DNA of 64,000 nt from Diaphorobacter limosus (GCF_033100095.1 NZ_CP136921.1:1334501-1398500), one strand, 5' to 3'. Counted from the stretch's first letter, positions 44,330 through 54,302 are shown. The notes: a model not told the origin generated them from the sequence alone. Translations and numbers: made by a program.

Positions 44330-45055
44330 TCAGCGGCTATAAAAATCGACGGTCTGAGGCGTGTACGGCGTGCCTCCACCCAAGAAGCGCCGGTTCACCT
44401 CGCGGCCCCGCTCCACAGCGGCGGCCTGCCGCGCCAGCTCTAGCGAAGCGGCACGATCCTGAGTGATGTTCAGGCGCTGTGTCTGGATGGACTGCTTGGC
44501 CTGCAAGGCCAGAAGCTGGTTGGTGGCTTGCATGGCCTGCAAAGCACCCACGGCCGATTGGCTCTTGCCCACGAGGTCGGCCAGCACGCTTTCGTCATCG
44601 CTCAGGTTCTGCGATGCCTGGGCCTGCATCTGCATGGTGGTCTGCAAGCCATTGAGCGTGTTCTTCCAGCGTTCCTGCGCGTCGCGGTACATCTGGTTGC
44701 CGCTCACCGTGGCGGCGTATTGCTCTGGATACAGGCGCTGGAACTCCCGATCCAGATTCGTCACGTCATAAGCCAGGCCTCGGGCCTGGGCGATCAGCCG
44801 CTGGGTGGTCGCCAGGTTGGCGCGTAACTGGCCGACCACGCTGGACGGCAGGCTGGCCAGGTTGCGCGCCTGGTTACGCAGCATCTGCGCCTCGTTCTCA
44901 AGCTGCTTGATCTGGTTGTAGATCTGCTCCAGCGTCTGGATGGCCGTCAGCGTGTTCTGGATCAGGTTCGTAGGGTCGATCACGACCCATTGCGCATGGG
45001 CAGTGGCGGTGCAAAGCATGGCCGCGACGGCGGCGGCGAGTAGACGCCTTTTCAT
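44330..45055 (-). CDS. trbJ: Conjugal transfer protein TrbJ (VirB5-like)
   Basis: A 241-residue exported protein with signal peptide MKRRLLAAAVAAMLCTATAHA and a coiled-coil-rich Gln/Asn/Leu body (TAIQTLEQIYNQIKQLENEA). VirB5/TrbJ proteins sit at the pilus tip as minor pilins. ATG at 45055 overlaps the trbE stop by four bases. The C-terminus ends in YTPQTVDFYSR. Confidence 0.93.
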   Translation of the reverse strand: MKRRLLAAAVAAMLCTATAHAQWVVIDPTNLIQNTLTAIQTLEQIYNQIKQLENEAQMLRNQARNLASLPSSVVGQLRANLATTQRLIAQARGLAYDVTNLDREFQRLYPEQYAATVSGNQMYRDAQERWKNTLNGLQTTMQMQAQASQNLSDDESVLADLVGKSQSAVGALQAMQATNQLLALQAKQSIQTQRLNITQDRAASLELARQAAAVERGREVNRRFLGGGTPYTPQTVDFYSR

Positions 45056-47487
45056 GATGGGTTCTCCTGGAGGTGGGTGGACGGGAACGTGGAAAGCAGG
45101 TCGGCGGCCCAATGCAGGCCGCGATGGCGCAGCCACGCGGCTGCAAACGGGGTGACAGCGGATGAAGCGGCGAGCACCGCGTCGATGTCGCGCTGGTCTT
45201 GCGGTGTGGACGCACCCGCGAAGGCGAGCGCCGCCGGCCCCAAGTCGAGGTCGAACAGGCGGTTTCCGAGGCGGGATTGGTAGTAGTAGTCGCGCTTGGG
45301 CTGCCCGGTAGCGACGATCTCGATCTGGCGGCTGTTGAGGCCGAAGCCTTCGTAGATAGCTCGGATTTGCGGCTCGGTCGCCTGCGGGTTCGGCAGAAAG
45401 ATGCGGCTCGCGCAGCTTTCGATGATCGCGGGCGCGATGCTCGAATCCTTGATGTCGGCCAGGCTCTGCGTGGCGAAGATGACGCTGACGTTCTTCTTGC
45501 GCAGCGTCTTGAGCCACTGGCGAATGCGCGCCGCAAACACCGGGTCATCGAGGAACAGCCACGCTTCATCGAGGATCAGCAGCGTGGGCGCACCGTCAAA
45601 GCGTTCATCGAAGCGCGCAAAGAGGTAATGCAGCACGGCCATGACGGCGGCCTTGCTGTGCATCAGCTCCTCCATCTCGAAGCACTGCACGTCGGCCATG
45701 CCCAGCCGATCATGGTCGGCGTCCAGCAGCTTGCCGTGCGCGCCACCCAACACATAGGGCGCGAGCGCCTGCCGCAGCGAGTTCGATTGCAGCAGCACCG
45801 ACAGACCCGTCATCGTGCGCTGCTCCACGGGCGCACCAGCGAGACTGCCGAGCGCCGACCAGATGGCAACCTTCTCGTCGGGGCCGACCGCGACACCTTC
45901 GTGCCGCAAGCGCCCTTCGATCCATTCGGCCGCCCAGGTGCGGTAGCCCTCACGGTCGATGCGGGCCAGCGGCTGGAAAGCAATCTCGCCATCCATCCCG
46001 AGGTCGTAGTGCTCGCCGGCCAGGCCCAGGATCGTGGCGCGCATCGAGCGCCCCATGTCGAAGGCGAAGATGCGTGAGCCGCGATAACGCCGAAACTGCA
46101 TCGCCAGCGTAGCGAGCAGGACGGACTTGCCCATGCCGGTCGGCCCGGCCACCAGCGTGTGGCCCACGTCGCCGATGTGCGTGACCAGCCGGAATGGCGT
46201 TGCGCCTTCGGTGCGGGTCACGATCAGCGGCGGGCCGTCGAGGTGGGAGTTTTTCTCCGGCCCGGCCCATACGGCGGACACCGGCATCAGGTGCGCCAAG
46301 TTCAGCGTCGAGACGATGGGCTGGCGGACGTTCGCGTAGGCGTGGCCGGGAATCGACGACAGCCACGCCTCCACCGCGTTCAAGGTCTCGGGGATCGTCA
46401 CGAACCCACGCCCTTGAATCACCCGTTCCACCATGCGCAGCTTCTCGTCGGCCTTTGCCGGGTCGGCGTCGAGCACCGTCACCGTGGTGGTGACATACCC
46501 GAAGGCCACCTGGTCGCTGCCCAGCTCCTGCAACGCTGCGTCTGCATCGGCCGATTTGTTGCTGGCGTCGGTATCAACCAGCGGGGTTTCCTGCTGGAAG
46601 ATGGTTTCGCGCAGCAGCGCGATGACGTTCTTGCGCTTGGCGAACCATTGGCGGCGCAGGCGGGAAAGTTCCTTTTCCGCATCGGCTTTGTCCATGCAGA
46701 GGAACCGGGTTGACCAGCGATAGCCAAAGCCGAGGCGGTTGAGGTCGTCCAGAATCCCCGGCCAGGTCGAGGTCGGGAAGCCCCGCACCGACACCACGCG
46801 CAGGTGCTGGTCGCCCAGCATGGGCGCCAGGCCGCCAACCAGTGCGGAATCCGTCAGCAGCGCGTCGATGTGGAATGGCACTTCGGGCACGCTGACGCGG
46901 TAGCGCCGCGTGGAGATGGTCGAGTGCAGATAGGTCAGCGTCTGGCCGTCATCGAGCCAGGCGATTTCCGGCATCACGCCATCGAGCAGGTCGAAGACGC
47001 GATCGGTTTCCGCCACGAAGGCCGTCAGGCGCTCGCGCCAGTCCACGCCTTCGGTGGGCCGGTTCTCGTACAGCATCCCCGCCGCGCGGGCGCGCGATTC
47101 CTCGGGCGGCAGGTACACCAGCGTCAGGTGGTAGCCGCTCTCGAAGTGGTTGCCCGAGTCCTCGAACGTAGCGCGGCGTTCCTCGTCCACCAGCCACGAA
47201 AGCGGCTCGGGAAACTCCGAGTGCGGATAGTCGGCGGCGGCGCGGCGCTCGGCCTCGATGAACAGCGCCCAGCCCGAACCGAGCCGGCGCAGCGCGTTGT
47301 TCAACCGCGCAGCCGTGGCGATCAGCTCGCCCTGCGTTGCGCTATCGAGGTCGGGGCCACGAAAGCGCGCCGTGCGCTGGAAACTGCCGTCCTTGTTCAG
47401 GACGACGCCCGGCGCAACCAGTCCAGCCCAAGGCAGCCAGTCGGCCAGCAGCGCGGGCCGCTGGCGGTATTCGGCAAGGTTCAGCAT
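45052..47487 (-). CDS. trbE: Conjugal transfer ATPase TrbE (VirB4-like)
   Basis: An 811-residue cytoplasmic ATPase powering pilus assembly and DNA transfer. The N-terminal CagE/TrbE domain begins MLNLAEYRQRPALLADWLPW. Walker A is GPTGMGKSVLLATLAMQF and Walker B is PTLLILDEAWLFLDDPVF, followed by SVIFATQSLADIKDSSIA. Length is typical. It overlaps trbJ and starts 9 bp after trbD stops. Confidence 0.96.
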   Translation of the reverse strand: MLNLAEYRQRPALLADWLPWAGLVAPGVVLNKDGSFQRTARFRGPDLDSATQGELIATAARLNNALRRLGSGWALFIEAERRAAADYPHSEFPEPLSWLVDEERRATFEDSGNHFESGYHLTLVYLPPEESRARAAGMLYENRPTEGVDWRERLTAFVAETDRVFDLLDGVMPEIAWLDDGQTLTYLHSTISTRRYRVSVPEVPFHIDALLTDSALVGGLAPMLGDQHLRVVSVRGFPTSTWPGILDDLNRLGFGYRWSTRFLCMDKADAEKELSRLRRQWFAKRKNVIALLRETIFQQETPLVDTDASNKSADADAALQELGSDQVAFGYVTTTVTVLDADPAKADEKLRMVERVIQGRGFVTIPETLNAVEAWLSSIPGHAYANVRQPIVSTLNLAHLMPVSAVWAGPEKNSHLDGPPLIVTRTEGATPFRLVTHIGDVGHTLVAGPTGMGKSVLLATLAMQFRRYRGSRIFAFDMGRSMRATILGLAGEHYDLGMDGEIAFQPLARIDREGYRTWAAEWIEGRLRHEGVAVGPDEKVAIWSALGSLAGAPVEQRTMTGLSVLLQSNSLRQALAPYVLGGAHGKLLDADHDRLGMADVQCFEMEELMHSKAAVMAVLHYLFARFDERFDGAPTLLILDEAWLFLDDPVFAARIRQWLKTLRKKNVSVIFATQSLADIKDSSIAPAIIESCASRIFLPNPQATEPQIRAIYEGFGLNSRQIEIVATGQPKRDYYYQSRLGNRLFDLDLGPAALAFAGASTPQDQRDIDAVLAASSAVTPFAAAWLRHRGLHWAADLLSTFPSTHLQENPS

Positions 47488-47496
47488 GGCATTCCC

Positions 47497-47769
47497 TCAC
47501 ACGTCCAGCAGCGGCCGGTGCTTGATGTGCCGCGCGAACACGGCCATGAACTGCGGATCGACTCGGGCACCCCACACCGCCAGCGAATGGCCGGCGATCC
47601 ACAGCACCACGCCGGGAATCCACAGTTGCAGGCCCAGGCCCACGGCGGCGGCCAGCGTGCCGTTGGTGATGGCCACGGTGCGCGGAGCGCCGCCCATCAG
47701 GATCGGCTCGGTCAGAGACCGATGTAGCGGCACCTCGAAGCCGGGCATTCCATCGTGCGGGCCGTTCAT
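47497..47769 (-). CDS. trbD: Conjugal transfer protein TrbD (VirB3-like)
   Basis: A 90-residue inner-membrane protein with two adjacent hydrophobic helices (TLAAAVGLGLQLWIPGVVLW and following). PGFEVPLHRSLTEPILMGGA is the VirB3/TrbD signature. Its start overlaps the trbC stop by four bases. Confidence 0.93.
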   Translation of the reverse strand: MNGPHDGMPGFEVPLHRSLTEPILMGGAPRTVAITNGTLAAAVGLGLQLWIPGVVLWIAGHSLAVWGARVDPQFMAVFARHIKHRPLLDV

Positions 47770-48143
47770 ACGACGGCCCCACCGGAGAAGCTGAAGAACG
47801 ACAGGAAGAAGCTCGAAGCGGCGAACGCGATGGACAGGCCAAACACGATCTGGATCAGCTTGCGGAAGCCGCCCGAGGTATCGCCGAAGGCCAGCGCCAA
47901 GCCCGTGGCGATGATGATGATGACTGCGACGATGCGCGCCACCGGCCCCTGGATGGATTCGAGGATAGATTGCAGCGGTCCTTCCCAGGGCATCGAAGAA
48001 CCGGCGGCCTGCGCAGTACCTGCGAGCAGCAGCATGAAGGCAGCGAGCATCAAGCCCTGAATGGCCGGGCGAGCCAAGCCATGCAGCCGTGCGGGCCGAG
48101 GAAGCGGATTTGCGGAAATACGGAAAGCATCAACGTGCGTCAT
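47766..48143 (-). CDS. trbC: Conjugal transfer pilin TrbC (VirB2-like)
   Basis: A 125-residue pilin precursor with a long leader (processing likely near LLLAGTAQA|AGSS) and two hydrophobic helices (VARIVAVIIIIATGLALAFG and IQIVFGLSIAFAASSFFLSF), as expected for a major conjugative pilin. It overlaps trbD and trbB. Confidence 0.93.
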   Translation of the reverse strand: MTHVDAFRISANPLPRPARLHGLARPAIQGLMLAAFMLLLAGTAQAAGSSMPWEGPLQSILESIQGPVARIVAVIIIIATGLALAFGDTSGGFRKLIQIVFGLSIAFAASSFFLSFFSFSGGAVV

Positions 48144-49174
48144 GGAAGTTCTCCAGAGTGGTCGGGGGACGGGGAGGAAAGGTCGGACTGCGGCAGCAGC
48201 TCCGGGAATGGAGCCTCAAGCGCATCCGCCAGGTGGTAGCCCACGCCATCGAAGCCGATGACGCGGGCGATGCTCTCGATGCGGCGCTTGCGCCCGCGCC
48301 CAGCGATGTGGATGACCACATTGACCGCTTCCGCGATCAACGCACGGGGCGGGTTCACCGCCACTTCGAGGATCAGTTGCTCCAAACGCAGCAGCGCGCC
48401 CAGCGCGGAGCCGGCATGGATCGTGGCAATGCCGCCCGGATGGCCTGTACCCCACACCTTGATGAGATCCAGCGCTTCGGCGCCGCGTACCTCGCCGACG
48501 ACCACGCGATCCGGGCGCAGGCGCATGGACGAACGCACCAACTCGGTCATGGACACGACGCCCTGGCGTGTGCGCAGCGGCACATGGTCGCGGGCCGCGC
48601 ATTGCAGCTCCACAGTGTCTTCGAGCACCAGCACGCGGTCGCCCGTGGCGGCGATCTCCGCCAGTAGCGCATTGGCCAAGGTGGTCTTGCCGGTGCTCGT
48701 CCCACCTGCGATCAGGATGTTTTGGCGCTCGCGCACGGCGCGCACCAGCAGACCCGCCTGCGCGGCGGTCATCATTCCGTCCTCGATGTAGCGCGACAGC
48801 GGGATCACGCCAAAGGCGCGCTTGCGCAAGGCGAAGGCCGGCCCCGGTGCGGCGGGCGGCAAGATGCCCTCGAAGCGCTCGCCCGTCTCGGGCAGCTCCG
48901 CCGTCAGGAGCGGCTGACCGCGATGCACCTCGGCGCCGACGTGGGCCGCGACGAGGCGGATGATGCGTTCACCGTCCGCCTCGGACAGCTCCACACCCAT
49001 CGGTGCGCGACCCGACGAAAGCCGGTCGATCCACAAGGTTCGATCCGGGTTCAGCATGACTTCCACTACGTCGGGGTCTTCCAGCGCGGCGGCGATCAGC
49101 GGCCCCATTGCCGTGCGCAGCATCTGGATGCGGCGATCCAGGGAAACGGCGGTGAAGGAAGGAACGGCGCTCAT
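48140..49174 (-). CDS. trbB: Conjugal transfer ATPase TrbB (VirB11-like)
   Basis: A 344-residue hexameric secretion ATPase. Walker A is AGGTSTGKTTLANALL, the Asp box is RVLVLEDTVELQC, Walker B is RPDRVVVGEVRGAEALDLIK, and the His box is GGIATIHAGSALGALLRL. It energises pilus biogenesis on the cytoplasmic face. ATG at 49174 overlaps the copG stop by four bases. Confidence 0.96.
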   Translation of the reverse strand: MSAVPSFTAVSLDRRIQMLRTAMGPLIAAALEDPDVVEVMLNPDRTLWIDRLSSGRAPMGVELSEADGERIIRLVAAHVGAEVHRGQPLLTAELPETGERFEGILPPAAPGPAFALRKRAFGVIPLSRYIEDGMMTAAQAGLLVRAVRERQNILIAGGTSTGKTTLANALLAEIAATGDRVLVLEDTVELQCAARDHVPLRTRQGVVSMTELVRSSMRLRPDRVVVGEVRGAEALDLIKVWGTGHPGGIATIHAGSALGALLRLEQLILEVAVNPPRALIAEAVNVVIHIAGRGRKRRIESIARVIGFDGVGYHLADALEAPFPELLPQSDLSSPSPDHSGELP

Positions 49175-49617
49175 GACGCGCGCTCCTGCGCGTCGTCCAT
49201 GCGTGCCGGGTCTGGATGCAGTTCTTCCACCACGTCCCGCACCAGACTGCGACCGCGCAGCAAATGCCGCCCGAGTTGTTCGACGAACTGCTCGAAGCGC
49301 GCCTTGCCCTGGGCGCGCGCTGCGTCCTGATGCGCTTCGGGCACGGGCGTGCTCACCGTGAGGAAGTAGCGGATGAACAGTGCCAGCGTCTCGATCTGGA
49401 TGTTCAGGTCGCGCTCCATGCGCTCGGCGTGCCGTGACAAGCGATCCAGGCGCTTGGCAATTGCTGCTTCGCGCTGGTCGGCGGCATCGGGCGACAGCCA
49501 CGATGCCAAGGCGGCAGCGACGATGCTGGACTTGGATACGCCTTTCTTGGCGGCCAGTTCGTCGAGCCGCTTGCCATGCTCAGGCTGGATGAACACGTTG
49601 AGGCGGTGTTGGGTCAT
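49171..49617 (-). CDS. CopG-family ribbon-helix-helix protein of the trb operon
   Basis: A 148-residue protein. The N-terminal ribbon-helix-helix (MTQHRLNVFIQPEHGKRLDE, then KKGVSKSSIVAAALASWL) suggests DNA binding, and the rest is a charged helical domain. The same gene sits between traG and trbB in Tn4371-type elements and probably autoregulates the operon. It overlaps traG and trbB by four bases each. Confidence 0.87.
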   Translation of the reverse strand: MTQHRLNVFIQPEHGKRLDELAAKKGVSKSSIVAAALASWLSPDAADQREAAIAKRLDRLSRHAERMERDLNIQIETLALFIRYFLTVSTPVPEAHQDAARAQGKARFEQFVEQLGRHLLRGRSLVRDVVEELHPDPARMDDAQERAS

Positions 49618-50900
49618 AGGTCGATTCCGTCGTCAGGGTCGAGGGAAGCCAGCCGGGCCGTGCGCTGCATGGCCGGATCAAGCTGGCGCGGAAGGGGAAG
49701 CGGCAAGTCGTCGTCGTCATCGAGCAACCCGAGGTCGGCTGCGGGCGCGGCCAGCTCGGGGTCGTAGGCGACGGTTTCGGAGAGTTCAGGCTGACGGCGC
49801 GGGCCGCCTTCATCCGTGGAACCCAGGCCATCGGCGGATGCCGTGGCCGGTGCGGCGGGCACGGCGGGGATCGCCAGCCCGCTCCAGTCGTCCGGGCGTA
49901 GCGGCGGCGCGTCGGCGTACTGACCGCCTGCAAGCACAGGCGGCGGCAGCACGCGGCGCTTGAAATTGGCGTCCGCGTAGTAGCGCAGCTTCTTCGCCTT
50001 GATCGGTGCCACGCTGGACACCATCACCACGGCCTCGTCGGGCGGAAGCTGCATGACTTCACCCGGCGTCAGCAGCGGACGCGCGGTTTCCTGGCGCGAC
50101 ACCATCAGGTGGCCCAGCCACGGCGCAAGCCGGTGGCCCGCGTAGTTGCGCTGGGCGCGCAGCTCGGTGGCCGTACCCAGCGTCTCGGAGATCCGCTTGG
50201 CGGTGCGCTCGTCGTTCGTGGCGAACGTCACGCGCACATGGCAGTTGTCGAGGATGGAATGGTTCTGCCCATACGCCTTGTCGATCTGGTTGAGCGACTG
50301 CGCGATGAGAAAGCTGCGGATGCCGTAGCCCGCCATGAAGGCCAGCGCCGTCTCGAAGAAGTCCAGGCGCCCCAGCGCCGGAAACTCATCGAGCATCAGC
50401 AGCAGCTTGTGACGGCGCTCGATGCCATCGGAGCCATCGAGCGATTCGGTGAGGCGCCGGCCGATCTGGTTGAGGATCAGGCGAATGAGCGGCTTCGTGC
50501 GCGAAATGTCCGAAGGCGGCACCACCAGGTACAGCGACACCGGATGCTCGGCCGCGATCAGGTCGGCGATGCGCCAGTCGCAGCGCGATGTGACTTCGGC
50601 CACCGTGGGGTCACGGTACAGGCCGAGGAACGACATGGCGGTGCTCAACACGCCGGAACGCTCGTTGTCCGATTTGTTGAGCACTTCGCGCGCGGCCGAC
50701 GCCACCACCGGGTGCGAGCGATCGCCCAGGTGCAGGGTCGTCATCATCCGGTGCAGCGTCAGCTCGAACGGGCAAGCCGGGTCAGACAGGAAGTTGGCGA
50801 CGCCGCACAGCGTCTTGTCCTCGCCGGCATAGAGCACGTGCAGAATCGCGCCGACCAGCAGCGCATGGCTGGTCTTCTCCCAATGATTGCGTTTCTCTAA
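49614..50900 (-). pseudogene. traG: Type IV coupling protein TraG/VirD4, C-terminal part (split by IS)
   Basis: About 428 residues of the coupling ATPase downstream of the insertion. It contains NHWEKTSHALLVGAILHVLY, the Walker B motif HKLLLMLDEFPALGRLDFFE, and FLIAQSLNQIDKAYG. The acidic C-terminal tail (LGLLDDDDDLPLPLP) is intact. The codons TTAGAG at the IS edge continue exactly from the N-terminal fragment once the IS and one CTAA copy are removed. A TTG inside the IS end could start a truncated product, but it would lack Walker A. Confidence 0.92.
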
Positions 50901-52095
50901 GGATGCCCTGAACAACCCATCCCCAGGCGTGCTACGCCTGGGCTATTTTTCAGATGGTGCAAACTTGAGTTGATTTCGGCAGTTTCCCCTGCCTTTTTGC
51001 CCTTGAAACAGGGCTTTTTGCCGCTTTTGGCGGCCCGCGCCCTGTTTTCGGGCGCACTCATCCCCGTGCTCCTTGCTGCTGCATCAACTGATGGCGCGCC
51101 ATCCACAGGTTCGAGAGCGCAAACAACGTCACGATCTGCAGGGTGTTTTTCTTCAGACCTCGGTAGCGCACCTTGGTGTAGCCAAACTGGCGCTTGATGA
51201 CGCGAAACGGGTGCTCCACCTTGGCGCGGATTTGCGCCTTCACGCGCTCGAGCTGATCGACCAGGGCATCTACGGCACTGCGTTCTTTGTCCAATGCCTT
51301 GCGTTTGGCCGGCCCCATGGCAACGTGCCACGGCACGTCTTTGGGCGCATCGGCGCGTTTGTCCGCTCCCTGGTAGCCAGCGTCACCAAAGACCTGCACC
51401 TCCTGTCCGTGCAGCAGGCTGTTGCCTTCGACCACGTCGCCGACGTTGCCCGAGGTGCAGCGCACGGTATGCACCAGGCCGCTGTCGGCGTCCACGCCGA
51501 TATGGGCCTTCATGCCGAAGTACCACTGGTTGCCCTTCTTGCTCGAATGCATCTCGGGGTCTCGCGCCTTGTCTTTGTTCTTGGTTGAGCTCGGCGCGGC
51601 AATCAAGGTGGCGTCCACGATGGTGCCTTCCTTGAGCTGCAGGCCTTTGGCGCACAGCAGGTCGTTGACGGTGGCCAGCATCTGCTCGGCCAGCTTGTGG
51701 CGCTCCAGGCGGTGGCGAAAGCGCAAGATGGTGCTCTCGTCAGGCAGCCGCCCGTGGGCATCGAGCTGGGCAAAGTCTCGGTACAGGGGCGTGTCAAACA
51801 AGGCTTCCTCCATCCCCAGGTCCGACAGCTTGAACCACTGCTGCAAGAAGTGCAGGCGCAGCATGGTCTGCAGCTCAAAGGGCGGGCGCCCGTTCCTGCC
51901 CTGGGGGTAGTACGGGGCGATCAGCTGCACCAAGTCTTGCCAGGGCACGACTTGCTCCATCTGTTCGAGAAAGACTTGCTTGCGGGTCTGGCGCGTGCTC
52001 AGGTTCAGGGCGAGGCCAATTTGCTTCATAGATGCTGAGGATGCCAGCGGTGGCTGACAGCTACCAGACAAATGGGGAGGTTTTGCAGGATTTCC
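50901..52095 (-). mobile_element. IS5-family insertion sequence, 1195 bp, inside traG
   Basis: Left end GGATGCCCTGAACAA and right end (reverse strand) GGAAATCCTGCAAAA are imperfect terminal inverted repeats (10 of 15 match). It is flanked by the direct repeat CTAA at 50897-50900 and 52096-52099, the CTAR-type target of IS5 elements. Removing it and one CTAA restores the traG frame (DPEGAL then EKRNHW). The intact transposase suggests a recent insertion. Confidence 0.92.
51058..52029 (-). CDS. IS5-family transposase (DDE)
   Basis: A 323-residue transposase with the IS5/IS1182-like N-terminal domain (LIAPYYPQGRNGRPPFELQT, MLRLHFLQQWFKLSD) and DDE catalytic core: Asp in TIVDATLIAAPSS, Asp in VFGDAGYQGADKR and Glu in KVEHPFRVIKRQFGY. 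The start MKQIGLALNLSTRQ at 52029 was preferred over an upstream in-frame codon. No frameshift or stop is visible, so it may be active. Confidence 0.92.
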   Translation of the reverse strand: MKQIGLALNLSTRQTRKQVFLEQMEQVVPWQDLVQLIAPYYPQGRNGRPPFELQTMLRLHFLQQWFKLSDLGMEEALFDTPLYRDFAQLDAHGRLPDESTILRFRHRLERHKLAEQMLATVNDLLCAKGLQLKEGTIVDATLIAAPSSTKNKDKARDPEMHSSKKGNQWYFGMKAHIGVDADSGLVHTVRCTSGNVGDVVEGNSLLHGQEVQVFGDAGYQGADKRADAPKDVPWHVAMGPAKRKALDKERSAVDALVDQLERVKAQIRAKVEHPFRVIKRQFGYTKVRYRGLKKNTLQIVTLFALSNLWMARHQLMQQQGARG

Positions 52096-52816
52096 CTAAC
52101 GCCCCTTCGGGATCGACCAGAATGTCGGCGATGTTCTGCACGTCGCGGACTTCATGCACGCCGCGCCGCACTTCCAGCAGCGGGTTGTAGGCCGCTGACT
52201 GGCTATCCGTCGGGTTGAACAGCAAGCAATGCGAAAAGCGCGAGCGCCAACCGGCGGTGATCTGCCAGTTCTCGCCTTTGATGTCGTGGATGACGGCCGA
52301 AGCTGGCCAGGAAAGCAGCGTCGGCACCACGAGGCCCACACCCTTGCCCGAGCGCGTGGGCGCGAAGGTCAGGATGTGTTCCGGGCCTTCATGGCGCAGG
52401 TACTGGTGGTCGTGCTGGCCGAGGAACACGCCGGTCGGCTGCGTGAGGCCGGCCTTGCGAATGTCATCCGCGTTCGCCCAGCGGGCCGAGCCGTAGGTCG
52501 TGACCAGGCGCGATTGCCGCGAGCGCCAGATCGACATGCCGATGGCGACCACCACCGCCAGCAATCCGCTGCCGCCTGCGATGGCGCCGCCGGTGTCGAA
52601 CACGCGCGGCGCATAGGCATCGAAGACGAACCACCACTCGAACAGCCGCCACGGGTGATAGACCGGCGTACCGAAGAAATCGAACCAGGGCGAGCCAAGG
52701 CGTAGCTGATAGCCCAGGGCGGCGGCTGTCCATTGCGTGGCGCTCCACACCCCAGCGATCACGATGCCGAACACCACGGCAATCTGACCGAACAGCACGT
52801 TCGTTCCCTGCATCAT
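52061..52816 (-). pseudogene. traG: Type IV coupling protein TraG/VirD4, N-terminal part (split by IS)
   Basis: 251 residues. N-terminal membrane helices (NVLFGQIAVVFGIVIAGVW and GGSGLLAVVVAIGMSIW) anchor the protein. Walker A is at about residues 153-160 (APTRSGKGVGLVVPTLL). The native sequence ends at DPEGAL; the last residues GKSCKTSPFVW come from the IS end. ATG at 52816 has GGAGG upstream. The coupling protein feeds the relaxase-DNA complex to the channel, so loss of the joined ATPase should block transfer. Confidence 0.92.
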
Positions 52817-53031
52817 CCAGCCTCCGATCGCGGCACAGGCATGTGCCGCCCTCGTGAGGATCAGTGCCGCTGGGCGTGCCGGTCAAAGACCGTTATCGGC
52901 AGGTTGATGCCGCAAAAAGCATGGTTTCCGGCAGGGAAGAACTGGGGCGAAAGACCGCCACAACGGGCGCGCTGCTGCGCAGCGCGCAAAAAGGCGCAGG
53001 CACGCGCAGGTGCGTTGCGGCAAACCGACCA

Positions 53032-53304
53032 TCAGAACTTCGGCGGTTCCTTCGGCGGCGTATAAGGCACCTTGCCGTCACCCAGGAAACGCCGGTTCGT
53101 CGCCTCGGCCACTCGGTTGCACAGCACGTCGCCCATCGTCGGACGATCCGTCTTGCACTGCTGGCGCAGTTCTCGCAAACGCACGGGGTCAGCAGCCAGT
53201 TCCTCCACGCTGGGCACGGCGGCGGGCTTGGACGGCTCAGACTTGCCGCAGGCGACCAGCAGAACTGCTAGCGACGACATAGCGATGATCTTGGATAGGT
53301 TCAT
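53032..53304 (-). CDS. EexN-family entry-exclusion-like lipoprotein
   Basis: A 90-residue lipoprotein (signal IIAMSSLAVLLVAC|GKSEPS, Cys19). A conserved Cys pair region is QQCKTDRPTMGDVLCNRVAE, and the C-terminus NRRFLGDGKVPYTPPKEPPKF echoes the end of TrbJ. EexN-type proteins are thought to reduce entry of related plasmids or ICEs. It lies 215 bp upstream of traG on the same strand; that spacer holds no credible gene. Confidence 0.8.
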   Translation of the reverse strand: MNLSKIIAMSSLAVLLVACGKSEPSKPAAVPSVEELAADPVRLRELRQQCKTDRPTMGDVLCNRVAEATNRRFLGDGKVPYTPPKEPPKF

Positions 53305-53339
53305 GGCTTGAATCCTCCGAAGTGAAACGGGGCCAATGG

Positions 53340-54233
53340 CTAAGCGTCTCCCGGTCCCAGGGCTTCGACCCGCTCGATAAAGCGGGCTAGCGCCTGCGAC
53401 GGCTCGGCGTCGCGGCGCAGCAGATAGGTAGTGAGCATGGGCGACTTTCCCGCGAGCGGTCGGCCCACCACGCCCGGCTCGCGGCTGGAAGCGATGTGCG
53501 CGGCGCCTGCGAGCCCCAGCGCCAAGCCGGCCGACACGAAAGTCATCATCACGTCGAACGTGGCGACGTACTGTTCGATCAAGGGCTCCCGGTCCTGCTT
53601 GCGCAGGATGCGGTCGATCTGCTTGGCATGGCCTTCGCAAACTGCCGGGTCGCCCAGCACCAGGGGATGTTGCAGCACTTCATCCAGCGGTACCCGCCTG
53701 TGGGCCAGTAGTTCATGGCGCGCGGGCATGGCGACCATCAGCTCATCCTCCCAGGCGGGTTCGATGATGATGCCGTCGCCCACCTCGTCGGCCATCGAGA
53801 AGCCCGCGTCGTATAGATCGTCACGCAGGCCGCTGAGTTGCTGGGCCAGCGGCACCTCGAACAGGCGGATCTCGATCTCCGGGTCTTCCTCGCGGCAGCG
53901 CGCCAGCAGCGCCGGCAGGCGCGAGGGGGTGATGCCGTCGGACAGCGCCACGCGCAACCGGCCGTGAAAGCCATTGGCTGCCGCCTTCACGCTCTCACGC
54001 GCCTGGTCCAGCGCCAGCAGCACGCGAGGCGCGTTCTCCATCAGCAGCTTGCCCGCCAGCGTCAGGCGCGTGCTGCGGCTGGTACGCACGAACAGTTGCG
54101 CGCCCAATTCCTCTTCCAATTCCCTGATGGCGCGCGACAGTGGTGACTGTTCGATATGCAGCCGCTCCGCAGCGCGGGCGAAGTGAAGCTCTTCGGCAAC
54201 GGCCAGAAAGTACCGGAGGTGACGCAATTCCAT
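53340..54233 (-). CDS. LysR-family transcriptional regulator
   Basis: A 297-residue regulator with an N-terminal winged helix (MELRHLRYFLAVAEELHFAR, RLHIEQSPLSRAIRELEEEL) and a periplasmic-binding-like effector domain. Such a gene is commonly found between cargo and traG in this ICE family. Target genes and effector are unknown. It stands between the eexN-like gene and czcA, all on the minus strand, so it may be co-transcribed with one of them. Confidence 0.9.
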   Translation of the reverse strand: MELRHLRYFLAVAEELHFARAAERLHIEQSPLSRAIRELEEELGAQLFVRTSRSTRLTLAGKLLMENAPRVLLALDQARESVKAAANGFHGRLRVALSDGITPSRLPALLARCREEDPEIEIRLFEVPLAQQLSGLRDDLYDAGFSMADEVGDGIIIEPAWEDELMVAMPARHELLAHRRVPLDEVLQHPLVLGDPAVCEGHAKQIDRILRKQDREPLIEQYVATFDVMMTFVSAGLALGLAGAAHIASSREPGVVGRPLAGKSPMLTTYLLRRDAEPSQALARFIERVEALGPGDA

Positions 54234-54302
54234 GAGTCGATGTCCCTGTAAAGCTTGAAGGAGTCTGTCGTGGTGCCGTAACGGCGTTCATCGTTGTTCC
54301 TT

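Noticed and set aside
52817..53031. Small gene between traG and the eexN-like gene
   Set aside because: The frames found there are Arg-rich shadows without ribosome sites or family features.
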